Below, piece after piece: positions 23,688 to 32,100 of a DNA stretch of 39,396 nucleotides. The stretch lies in assembly GCA_002491905.1 (NCBI GenBank), contig DKWV01000033.1:1-39396 (forward strand), read 5' to 3'. Under the pieces are notes generated by a model, which saw only the letters and a list, made by a program, of their open reading frames with translations, was not told the DNA's origin and did not search any database. Each line of letters starts with the position of its first letter. Position 1 is the stretch's first letter. Position numbers and translations under genes: made by a program. The DNA is from Lachnospiraceae bacterium UBA7143 (lineage in GTDB: Bacteria; Bacillota; Clostridia; Lachnospirales; Lachnospiraceae).

Positions 23688-24434
23688 CTACAATATCATG
23701 CGGTTTATGCGGATTCTGATGCCATAGGCAAGAATTATTCCTGTTATGACACTGACGAGGATGCCGGATAAGATTATTCTGCCGGCCAACTCTGCGCCGT
23801 TATATCCGGAAAAGGCATACAGATAATACATAAAGTCGAAATACGATATATAAGCGCCAAAAAACTGACTGAACAGATTATTGACCAGCAAAATGATCAG
23901 AGAGGCGCACAGCATACCGGATATACTGGACATGTACAGGGACAGAAAAACAAAAAACAAAACCAGTGTTGTCAGCGGAAACAGCAGCAATCCCATTTGC
24001 AGGCAATACGTCTGCGCGTGGTCAAAGATCTGGTCTCCCCAGAAGAAAAAGCCGGTTCCGATACTGCATAGCACGACGAACATAAAGCACAGCAGGGAAA
24101 CGGCAAAAATGCTGCCGGTTTTTGCGAGTAAGAGCTGCTTTTTGGAAACGCCATTCAGCAGGGGCTGCTTAAACATGCCGTTCGCCCTTTCCCCGCAGAT
24201 CAATACAGCGCTGACAAAGCCAAGAAACAGTGTGCCGACAATATCGATATAGGACTGCATGCACATGGTCGGAAATTTTCCACCCGCGTAATACCCCATT
24301 CCGGCGTCTTCCGAACCGCCCGCGCAGGAAAGCGCATTGGAGAGGATCAGCGCCGTCATTACGGCAAAAAACAGATATAAAATCTTCTGCCTTTTCAGCC
24401 TTGCAAATTGTAGATCAAATAATCGGATAATCAT
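23688..24434 (-). CDS. ABC-2 type transporter permease (second permease)
   Basis: A 248-residue membrane protein with six predicted helices, the last gene of the sigma/ABC operon. It is a paralogue of the next upstream gene: both share an N-terminal RQKxxYxFFA-like helix, an ICxExxNxMxxQPLLxGxS cytoplasmic loop (about 80-98), and an xxWGDxxFxxA loop (about 133-143). Pairs of short permeases with one ATPase are typical of LanFEG/BcrAB-like exporters that protect against lantibiotics or bacitracin, so that is the likely role; the substrate is not visible. AGGAG 6 nt upstream supports the start. It ends just before the metK terminator. Confidence 0.85.
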   Translation of the reverse strand: MIIRLFDLQFARLKRQKILYLFFAVMTALILSNALSCAGGSEDAGMGYYAGGKFPTMCMQSYIDIVGTLFLGFVSAVLICGERANGMFKQPLLNGVSKKQLLLAKTGSIFAVSLLCFMFVVLCSIGTGFFFWGDQIFDHAQTYCLQMGLLLFPLTTLVLFFVFLSLYMSSISGMLCASLIILLVNNLFSQFFGAYISYFDFMYYLYAFSGYNGAELAGRIILSGILVSVITGIILAYGIRIRINRMIL

Positions 24435-24467
24435 AGGTTACTCCTGTCTGTCTGCCCGGGCAGACGC

Positions 24468-25232
24468 TCAAAAAGCCATGTTCTGTGTTCGGCAGAGGGA
24501 AGTCCGGTAAAAGAGAAGACCGTACAGCGCCATGACGGAGATTCCCCATCCTGCCGCCCGCAGCGGGATCTGCTGATATTCATAGGTAAACAGATAGAGG
24601 TTCGTGTAATATCCGACCCATATTTTTTGTAAAAACGGGATGCTGGAATCGCAAATAAGGGAGTCCAACAATAAATAGATAACCGCAAAACATATCGTTT
24701 TCCATGTGCTGCGGGTACAGACGCAGAGCGCGGTGATCCCAAGCGTCACAACGGACATATAGACGCCCGACAGCAGATATTTTGCGGCGGTTCTGCGCAG
24801 GGCAGCCGGTTCAAAAACGGCATCACCCCATCGCATGAATGCGGTTGTGTAGTTGATGAGAGCTGTCAGCAAAACGAAAAGGACTGCCATGCTGACGGCA
24901 ACGCAGATTTTCGCTTGCATCATCCGGCTGCGGCTTTCTCCGTGCAATAGGGGCTGGCAGAGCATTTTGTTCCTGTCTTCCTCGCAGATAAACAGCGTCA
25001 GCAGAAATACCTGAAAGAGAATCCCCACGGTTCCGACATAAAACCGCATCATAAATTCAGGAAAATTTTCTCTTCCGACCATTCCGATGTCGATGTTTAA
25101 CATTTCTTCCATCTGCGGTGTGGAGATCAGAAACGCATAGAAGAAAGAGGCCGTAAAAAAGCAGGCGAAAAAAATATAAATCAGTTTTTGACGGTACATT
25201 TTGAAGGCATATAGTCTGGTCAATGGGCGCAT
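24468..25232 (-). CDS. ABC-2 type transporter permease (first permease)
   Basis: A 254-residue permease with six predicted helices and an outer loop of about 35 residues after helix 1. The paralogous features shared with the downstream permease are the FICEEDRNKMLCQPLLHGES loop and the RWGDAVFEPA loop, so the two likely form a heterodimer with the ATPase at 25220. Its start overlaps the end of the ATPase gene by 13 bp and has AGGAGGA 8 nt upstream, showing coupled translation. 33 bp separate it from the next permease. A role in exporting or expelling a peptide-type toxin is inferred from the operon type. Confidence 0.85.
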   Translation of the reverse strand: MRPLTRLYAFKMYRQKLIYIFFACFFTASFFYAFLISTPQMEEMLNIDIGMVGRENFPEFMMRFYVGTVGILFQVFLLTLFICEEDRNKMLCQPLLHGESRSRMMQAKICVAVSMAVLFVLLTALINYTTAFMRWGDAVFEPAALRRTAAKYLLSGVYMSVVTLGITALCVCTRSTWKTICFAVIYLLLDSLICDSSIPFLQKIWVGYYTNLYLFTYEYQQIPLRAAGWGISVMALYGLLFYRTSLCRTQNMAF

Positions 25233-26143
25233 GACTCAAATCCTCCTGTCAATTTCAGGAACAGATCCTGCAATGAGTTTTTCCGCATGGCGAGATAGCG
25301 GATATGCAGACGGCTTGTCACAAGTTTTCGGATAAATTCATCCAGACAGATTTCTTCTAGTCTGATGGTAAATTGATTTCCTTTTCGCGATACCAGGCTG
25401 ATTCCGGGGCACTTGGAGAGAATTTGCGCAGCCGCCTCCATTTCTTCCGGCACGAGGTCAACAATGTCTGTCGTTTCGGATAAGATATCTTCCGTTTTTC
25501 CCTGCAAAATGCTTTTCCCCTTGTCCAGAATCAGAATGTCGGTGCAGAATTTCTCCATGTCATGCAATTGGTGTGACGAGACGATAAAGGTGGTATTTTT
25601 TTCTCCCGCCATGTCGCTGACCATTCGGTAGAGGGCAATCTGCCCCTGCGGATCCAGTCCGTTCGCGGGTTCGTCCAGAATAATCAGCTTTGGCTCCCCA
25701 AGCATGGCTCTCGCCAATGCCAGCCGCTGTTTCATGCCGAGGGAAAACTTCTTCACTTTCTTTTCCGCCTGTTCGGCCAGCCCGACATAGGCGAGAAGTT
25801 CCATGACCTGCCTGGCGGAAATATTCTGATACAGGCGGGCAAAGCAGGCAATATTTTCTTTTGCGGTTAATTCCGGATAGAAACTGGGCGTGTCAAGCGC
25901 AGCCCCTACTTTTGAAAGCGCAAGCCCCGGGTTTTCGTCCAGGGACACATGGTCTATGACGATTTTCCCGCTGTCTTTGGCGCACAGGTTGGTAATCATC
26001 TTCAGGGTGGTCGTCTTGCCCGCTCCGTTTGTCCCCAGGAGGCCCATAATGCTGCCGGGCGTCAATGCAAAGCATACGTTCTCGACGGCTGTCTCTTTTT
26101 TGTAGGTCTTTCTCAGATTTTGTACGCTGATTATCGTCTTCAT
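25220..26143 (-). CDS. ABC transporter ATPase (BcrA/LanF-like)
   Basis: A 307-residue ATP-binding subunit. Walker A is GTNGAGKTTTL (about 37-47), the ABC signature is FSLGMKQRLALARAML (about 134-149), Walker B is LIILDEPANGLDP (about 154-166), and the switch histidine is in VSSHQLHDME. The C-terminal 90 residues follow the BcrA-type extension. The true start is 26143: GGAGG lies 6 nt upstream and ATGA overlaps the anti-sigma stop. The open frame runs further upstream only because it shadows the anti-sigma gene. It powers the two permeases that follow. Confidence 0.95.
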   Translation of the reverse strand: MKTIISVQNLRKTYKKETAVENVCFALTPGSIMGLLGTNGAGKTTTLKMITNLCAKDSGKIVIDHVSLDENPGLALSKVGAALDTPSFYPELTAKENIACFARLYQNISARQVMELLAYVGLAEQAEKKVKKFSLGMKQRLALARAMLGEPKLIILDEPANGLDPQGQIALYRMVSDMAGEKNTTFIVSSHQLHDMEKFCTDILILDKGKSILQGKTEDILSETTDIVDLVPEEMEAAAQILSKCPGISLVSRKGNQFTIRLEEICLDEFIRKLVTSRLHIRYLAMRKNSLQDLFLKLTGGFESCAH

Positions 26144-26901
26144 TTTTTCCTCCAGACCTGCACTCTCCCGATGATCGCAAACAGGATGCATCCGATGATC
26201 TCTCCCAGCGCATTGCCTGCAAATCTCTGCAGGCTGAGTACCTGTTCCCATGCCAGATCCCCGGTGATAAGGTTGGTCGCGTAATTTCCGATCATCACAA
26301 ACAGGAAAAACAGGGCGGCACAGTACCAGATATTCCATTTCAGGAATGTTCCTGCCAGCACCGGCAGCCAGAGGACGAGCAGCCATACAGACAGGATGGG
26401 AAGGCCATATCGGAAGATCCAGACGGTTCCCGCTTCCATCAGGCAGTATCTGGTAAACTGTATGACGGAGAGAAGGGCGAGTGTTCCGACGCTTATGACA
26501 GCCATAATGGCGCAGCCCTTTTTCTCCTTACAGACCGCAAAAGCATATACCAGGGCATCCGCGAACAGCACGGCGGTTCCCACGATCAAAGACCAGGTAA
26601 ATGCCCTGTTCACGGAAAGGTCCACGATCAGACAGACAAGTACAGCGATAAAGCTGATACCGCCCAGACCATACAGCAGATACATTTTCTTTGTTTTATT
26701 CAGAAATTTTTTGACATCGGCCGCTTCTGTAGGCCGCGCTTCCGTCTCCAGCCGGAAAGACATATTCCGATAGATGTCATGGCAGTCCGAACAGTGTTCT
26801 AAATGTGCTTCGACACTTTTTCTGGAAACGTCGCTTACCATATCGTCCACATAGAGAGGCAGCAGATCCCTCACAATTTCACAGGCTAATTCTCGTTCCA
26901 T
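26140..26901 (-). CDS. Zinc-finger anti-sigma factor with membrane domain
   Basis: A 253-residue membrane protein. The N-terminal 45 residues form a zinc anti-sigma (ZAS, zf-HC2) domain with Cys7 and the hallmark His33-x3-Cys37-x2-Cys40 in AHLEHCSDC. About six transmembrane helices (about 73-250) follow, many more than the single helix of the usual RsiW type. Its start overlaps the sigma gene by 16 bp and its end overlaps the ATPase start by 4 bp, so it is produced with both. It should hold the ECF sigma factor inactive at the membrane until a signal arrives; the polytopic part may sense that signal or contact the ABC transporter. Confidence 0.9.
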   Translation of the reverse strand: MERELACEIVRDLLPLYVDDMVSDVSRKSVEAHLEHCSDCHDIYRNMSFRLETEARPTEAADVKKFLNKTKKMYLLYGLGGISFIAVLVCLIVDLSVNRAFTWSLIVGTAVLFADALVYAFAVCKEKKGCAIMAVISVGTLALLSVIQFTRYCLMEAGTVWIFRYGLPILSVWLLVLWLPVLAGTFLKWNIWYCAALFFLFVMIGNYATNLITGDLAWEQVLSLQRFAGNALGEIIGCILFAIIGRVQVWRKK

Positions 26902-27383
26902 TCTTTCATCCCTTCCACTATTTTCTGTTTTCCCCTGTAATAAGTTACCCTCGCCCAGTTTTCTGTTTTCCCTATGATCGCTGAGATTTCGGAAAACGGC
27001 AGCTCTCCTGCAAGCCGCAAATACATGACTTCTCTTGTCGCATCGTCCAAATTGTGTATCTGACGGAAAACTTCCGTCTGTTTCAGGCGGCTCAGGCTTT
27101 GGTTTTCCACGCTTTCCGGGGAGGGTATGGTATCGTCCAGATTCACCGTTTTGCGCCGCTTTCTTTTTTCAAGTTCTTTATACCACAGGTTTTTGGCAAT
27201 CCCGCAGAGCCAGACGGAGATCTTGCAGTCTCCCCTGAATTTGTCAATTCCTTTGACGGCCTGGAAGAATGTCTCCTGCGTCAGCTCCTCGGCGAGCCCA
27301 CTGTCCTGCGTTAAGCCACTGAGATATCGGTATATCATGGCGGCGTTTTCCCGGTATATTTCATCCATTTTTTTCTTGTCCAT
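26886..27383 (-). CDS. ECF RNA polymerase sigma factor
   Basis: A 165-residue extracytoplasmic-function sigma factor. Region 2 is at about 8-75, with DSGLAEELTQETFFQAVKGI and DKFRGDCKISVWLCGIAKN. Region 4 is at about 105-160, with LDDATREVMYLRLAGELPFS and a helix-turn-helix in EISAIIGKTENWARVTYYRG. There are no extra domains. GAGGTG about 6 nt upstream supports the ATG. It is the first gene of a five-gene minus-strand operon with anti-sigma, ATPase and two permeases. That layout recalls sigY-yxlCDEFG of Bacillus subtilis, where the sigma factor drives its own operon. Autoregulation here is inference. Confidence 0.93.
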   Translation of the reverse strand: MDKKKMDEIYRENAAMIYRYLSGLTQDSGLAEELTQETFFQAVKGIDKFRGDCKISVWLCGIAKNLWYKELEKRKRRKTVNLDDTIPSPESVENQSLSRLKQTEVFRQIHNLDDATREVMYLRLAGELPFSEISAIIGKTENWARVTYYRGKQKIVEGMKEWNEN

Positions 27384-27404
27384 ATCAGCACCTCATATAG
27401 TTAG

Positions 27405-27429
27405 TTCCTTTTGAGTGCGGTTTGTTACA
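27405..27429 (-). promoter_or_regulatory. Candidate ECF-type promoter of the sigma operon
   Basis: TGTAAC (27429-27424, minus strand) resembles the AAC-containing -35 element of ECF promoters. It lies about 16 bp before GAACTA and 41 bp before the sigma start codon. No CGTC-type -10 is present, so the match is partial. Confidence 0.35.
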
Positions 27430-27658
27430 GATATTTTTTCTTTTTTAAATCTGATTTTCCTTTATAGTATAATTGTGCTGTCAAATAATCAACTAATGAG
27501 AGGATAAGCGATGAACCCATACAAAACCCTTCTGGTGGAGATTCGGGATGTGATGTAGGAAAACCTGTCTGTTACTTGCAATTTCTGCGATATATGTCAA
27601 TCTTCCTATGAAAAAAAGCAATTTTTTGAGAAAGTTCCTATTAAAAATTGCATAATTC

Positions 27659-27688
27659 TTGCTAATAAAAGTGTGATTATGGTAATAT
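27659..27688 (+). promoter_or_regulatory. Candidate promoter of the DUF4143 ATPase gene
   Basis: TTGCTA (27659-27664), 18-bp spacer, TAATAT (27683-27688). Initiation near 27695 coincides with the first base of the inverted repeat that follows. Confidence 0.45.
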
Positions 27689-27694
27689 TTTATG

Positions 27695-27724
27695 TAGGTG
27701 GACATGTAAATTGCTGTCCACCTA
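27695..27724. repeat. Perfect 10-bp inverted repeat at the predicted transcription start
   Basis: TAGGTGGACA and TGTCCACCTA are perfect complements separated by 10 nt. No T run follows, so a terminator is unlikely. It could be an operator covering the start of transcription or a 5' hairpin that stabilises the transcript. Confidence 0.7.
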
Positions 27725-27766
27725 GGTCACATAAGGCGTTGGTTTCACCATAGAAAGAGGAAAATT

Positions 27767-29098
27767 ATGGAACGGGAGATTATGAAAGAGCTGGCAGCAT
27801 GGAAGGATTCACCTGACCGAAAGCCACTTTTACTTACTGGTGTGCGCCAGTGTGGCAAAACGTATGTGCTGAAAGAATTCGGGAACAGATATTTTGAGGA
27901 TACGGCATATTTTTCGTTTGAGGGAAATAGAGGGCTTGCCTCGGTCTTTGATTATGATCTTGATTCGGAGCGGATTCTTCGGGAGCTCGGAAATATTGTA
28001 CGTGGACAGGAAATTGTACCGGGCAGGACGCTTCTTATTTTTGATGAAATTCAGGCATGTCCGAATGCCGTCACTTCCTTGAAAAATTTTTGTGAAAATA
28101 AAAGGGAACTGCATATTGCATGCGCCGGTTCCCTGTTGGGTGTTTCTGTCAAGAGGGATGGCATCTCTTTTCCAGTTGGAAAAGTAGATCGTCTGCAGAT
28201 GTATCCTATGACTTTCGCTGAGTTTTTATGTGCAGACGGAGGGAAGGCGCTGTATGACGGGGCAGGACAGCTTCCCTTGCAGTGTGAACTGCCTGAATTT
28301 TACAGCGTTCCGCTTATGAAAAGTCTGAAATATTATTATATTGTTGGCGGTATGCCGGAAGTGGTAAAGAAGTGGGTGGATACACATAGTTTCGAGGAAG
28401 TGTCACGGTTACAGGATGCTATTTTAACGGATTATGTAAGTGATTTCGCTAAGCATGCACCGAAGACGGATATACCGAAACTGGGGTGGATCTGGGATTG
28501 TATTCCGAAACAGCTCGCAAGGGACAATAATAAATTTATATTTTCACATGTAAAAGAGGGGAAACGAGCCAGCGAATTGGAGGATGCATTGGAGTGGCTG
28601 ACGGATGCCGGGCTTGTCCATCGTTTGGAAATGGTGTCAAATCCGGAACTTCCGCTGTCCTTTTATGCGGATTCTACGTTCTTTAAGGTATATATGGCGG
28701 ATATAGGGCTTCTCAGAAGAAAGTCGGGACTGTCACATAAGGCAATTCTGGAGGAAGCGGAATTATATCGGAATTTTAAGGGCGCCCTGACAGAGAATTA
28801 TGTGTTGAATGAGTTGGCTGCTCAGGGGAGACATCCGTACTTCTGGCGTTCAGGTAATACGGCGGAACTGGATTTTCTGTTTGAAAATGAGGACAGAATT
28901 ATTCCGGTGGAGGCTAAGGCGAATATCAGCACAAGAGCCAAGAGCTATATCCAGTTCTGCAAAAAATACAGACCGTCGCTGGGATTTAAATTTTCTATGA
29001 AAAATGTGGGGCACCATAAGGTTGAAAATACACTTACTTACAGCATCCCGCTGTATATGGTCTGGAAACTGGGGCGTTATCTGGAATTGTTTGACTGA
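27767..29098 (+). CDS. AAA ATPase with DUF4143 domain
   Basis: A 443-residue protein of the AAA_14/DUF4143 group. Residues about 18-150 are the ATPase part with Walker A GVRQCGKTYVL (about 25-35) and Walker B TLLIFDEIQACPN (about 88-100). The arginine-bearing sensor region follows. The C-terminal DUF4143 half contains FKGALTENYVLNEL, FWRSGNTAELDFLF and PVEAKA, which resemble a PD-(D/E)xK nuclease-like core (E-x-D...E-x-K). Many gut bacteria carry several copies, and their function is not established. AGAGGA precedes the ATG. It seems a stand-alone, possibly mobile unit: its stop overlaps the -35 box of dnaE. Confidence 0.88.
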   Translation: MEREIMKELAAWKDSPDRKPLLLTGVRQCGKTYVLKEFGNRYFEDTAYFSFEGNRGLASVFDYDLDSERILRELGNIVRGQEIVPGRTLLIFDEIQACPNAVTSLKNFCENKRELHIACAGSLLGVSVKRDGISFPVGKVDRLQMYPMTFAEFLCADGGKALYDGAGQLPLQCELPEFYSVPLMKSLKYYYIVGGMPEVVKKWVDTHSFEEVSRLQDAILTDYVSDFAKHAPKTDIPKLGWIWDCIPKQLARDNNKFIFSHVKEGKRASELEDALEWLTDAGLVHRLEMVSNPELPLSFYADSTFFKVYMADIGLLRRKSGLSHKAILEEAELYRNFKGALTENYVLNELAAQGRHPYFWRSGNTAELDFLFENEDRIIPVEAKANISTRAKSYIQFCKKYRPSLGFKFSMKNVGHHKVENTLTYSIPLYMVWKLGRYLELFD

Positions 29099-29119
29099 TC
29101 ATTTCCAAACGCCTATAAT
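29091..29119 (+). promoter_or_regulatory. Sigma-A promoter of dnaE
   Basis: TTGACT (29091-29096), 17-bp spacer, TATAAT (29114-29119). The -35 box contains the last codons and part of the TGA stop of the ATPase gene. Initiation near 29126 gives a leader of about 57 nt. Confidence 0.8.
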
Positions 29120-29182
29120 AAATAGGACGGTGAAAACAGCCATTTATGGCACTTACACAGGATTTTCGGGAAGGATATCATC

Positions 29183-32100
29183 ATGGCATTTGCGCACTTG
29201 CATGTCCACACGGAGTTTAGTCTTCTGGACGGTTCCAACAAAATAAAAGAGTATGTGAAGTATGTGAAGGAGCTGGGGATGGACAGCGCGGCGATCACGG
29301 ATCACGGCGTTATGTACGGTGTCATTGATTTTTATAAGGCGGCGAAGGAGGCGGGGATTAACCCGGTGATCGGCTGCGAGGTCTATGTGGCTCCCCACTC
29401 CCGCTTTGACAGGGAGTTGACGGGCGGCGAGGATCGGTACTATCATCTGGTGCTTCTGGCGGAGAACAACACGGGCTACGCGAATCTGGTAAAGATCGTC
29501 AGCAAGGGCTTTACGGAGGGCTATTACTACAGACCCCGTGTGGATATGGAAGTGCTGGAGCAGTATCACGAGGGACTGATTGCACTCTCGGCCTGCCTGG
29601 CGGGGGAGGTGCCCCGCTATATCCAGAAGGGGCTTGTGGACGAGGCGAAGAAAGCGGCGCTTAGATATCAGAATGTTTTCGGGAAGGACAACTACTTTCT
29701 CGAATTACAGGATCACGGGATTCCGGCACAGCAGTCGGTCAATTCCGTGCTTCTTCGCATGAGCAAAGAGCTGGATATCCCCCTTGTGGCCACCAACGAC
29801 GTGCATTACACTTACGCGGAGGACGCACAGCCCCACGATATCCTGCTCTGCCTGCAGACGGGTAAGAAGGTGGCTGACGAAGACCGGATGCGCTACGAGG
29901 GCGGCCAGTACTATGTGAAGAGCGAGGAGGAGATGAAGGGCCTTTTCCCATACGCGTGGGAGGCGGTGGAAAATACGAAACGGATCGCCGACCGCTGTCA
30001 TGTGGAGATTGAGTTTGGCAATTACAAGGTGCCTCACTATGACGCGCCGGAAGGGTACGACTCTTGGAGTTACTTAAACAAGCTGTGTCAGGACGGCATG
30101 AAGGAACGCTACCCGGAGGATGATGGCACGCTGCAGGAGCGTCTGCACTATGAACTTGACACGATTAAGAACATGGGGTTTGTGGACTATTTTCTGATCG
30201 TTTGGGATTATATCAATTTCTGCAGGGAGAACGGGATCGCGGTGGGGCCGGGCAGAGGCTCCGCGGCGGGAAGCATTGTGTCCTACTGCCTGAAGATCAC
30301 CAACATTGATCCCATCAAATACAGCCTGCTTTTCGAGCGGTTTTTGAACCCGGAACGTGTCTCCATGCCGGATATCGACGTGGACTTCTGCTTTGAGAGG
30401 CGGCAGGAAGTTATTGACTATGTTGGTCAAAAATATGGCAGCGACAGGGTGGTGCAGATTGTCACTTTCGGTACGATGGCGGCCAAGGGTGTGATCCGCG
30501 ATGTGGGCAGGGTGATGGATCTGCCTTACGCCTATGTGGACCGCCTTGCGAAGATGATTCCGAACGAGCAGAATCAGGGCGTTTCCATAGACCGGGCACT
30601 GGAGATGAACCCGGAGTTTAAGAGTCTTTATCAGGAGGACGAGCAGGTACACAGTCTGATCGACATGTGCAGAAGGCTGGAGGGGCTGCCAAGGCACACC
30701 TCCATGCACGCGGCGGGCGTGGTGATCTGTCCCGAGGCGGCGGATGAGTTTGTGCCGCTCTCCCGGGGAAGCGACGGCTCCATCACCACCCAGTTTCCGA
30801 TGACGACCATCGAGGAGCTGGGGCTTTTGAAGATGGATTTTCTGGGGCTGCGGACGCTTACAGTGATTCAGAACGCGGTGCGGCTTGTGGAACAGAGCAA
30901 AGGAATCGTCATAGATATAGGCCACATTGATTATGACGACAAGGCAGTGCTTTCATCCCTCGGGACGGGGCGGACGGACGGCGTGTTCCAGTTGGAGAGC
31001 GGCGGGATGAAGAGCTTTATGAAGGAGCTGAAACCACAGAGTCTGGAGGATGTGATCGCCGGAATTTCCCTTTACCGTCCGGGGCCGATGGACTTTATTC
31101 CCAAATACATCAAGGGCAAGAACCACCCGGAGACGGTGACATACGACTGCCCGCAGCTGGAACCTATCCTTGCGCCTACCTACGGCTGTATCGTGTATCA
31201 GGAGCAGGTGATGCAGATTGTGCGGGAATTGGGCGGTTATACTATGGGCCGAAGCGATCTGGTTCGCCGCGCCATGAGCAAGAAAAAGCAGTATGTGATG
31301 GAGCAGGAGCGGAAAAACTTTACCTACGGAAATCCCGAGGAAGGGGTGCCCGGCTGCGTGGCGAACGGTATCGACGCGAAGGTGGCGGATCACATTTATG
31401 ATACCATGATGGACTTTGCAAAGTATGCCTTCAATAAGTCCCATGCGGCCTGCTACGCGGTGGTGGCCTATCAGACGGCCTACCTGAAATACTATCATCC
31501 CGTGGAGTTTATGGCGGCGCTGATGACTTCCGTGATCGACAGTCCCAGCAAGGTGGCGGAGTATATTATGACCAGCAGAAGCATGGGCATACAGATCCTG
31601 CCGCCGGATATCAACGTGGGGGAAAACGGCTTTTCGGTGTCGGACGGACAGATCCGCTATGCCCTTTCCGCCATCAAGAGCGTGGGGCGTCCCGTGATCG
31701 ACGCGGTGGTTGCGGAGCGCGAAGCCAGAGGCCCCTTCCTGAATCTGGGAGATTTTGTGACACGCGTGACAGACCGTGATATGAATAAGCGCGTGGTGGA
31801 GCACTTTATCAAGGCGGGGGCGATGGACAGTCTGGGCGGTACGCGCAAGCAGCTTCTCAGCGTATACCTGCAGGTGATAGACAGCATCCAGCAGGACCGC
31901 AAGAATAATCTGGCGGGGCAGATTACGCTCTTTGACCTGGCGGCCGAGGAGGAGAAGGTGGATTACCGGGTAAGCCTTCCCGATGTGGGCGAATATTCTA
32001 AGGAGATGAAGCTGGCCTTTGAAAAGGAAGTGCTTGGCATCTATATCAGCGGGCATCCGCTGGAGGAGTACCGGGAGACGTGGAAAAAGAACATCACGAA

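Larger units (their letters stand above)
27430..27766. other. AT-rich intergenic region with tiny ORF and stem-loops
   Basis: No full gene is visible between the sigma operon and the ATPase gene. A 15-codon frame (27511-27558, MNPYKTLLVEIRDVM) has AGAGGA upstream and could be a remnant of a lost gene. GCAATTTTT/AAAAATTGC (about 27627-27652) forms a stem-loop. A promoter and a perfect inverted repeat for the downstream gene are listed separately. Confidence 0.45.

Noticed and set aside
26144..26386. N-terminal extension of the ABC ATPase
   Set aside because: The extension is only an alternative frame of the anti-sigma gene; the ATPase fold starts at MKTIISVQNL with GGAGG upstream.
30953..32056. 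Long minus-strand open frame opposite dnaE
   Set aside because: Histidine-rich, low-information translation typical of the antisense of a GC-rich gene; no ribosome site, and dnaE is unambiguous.
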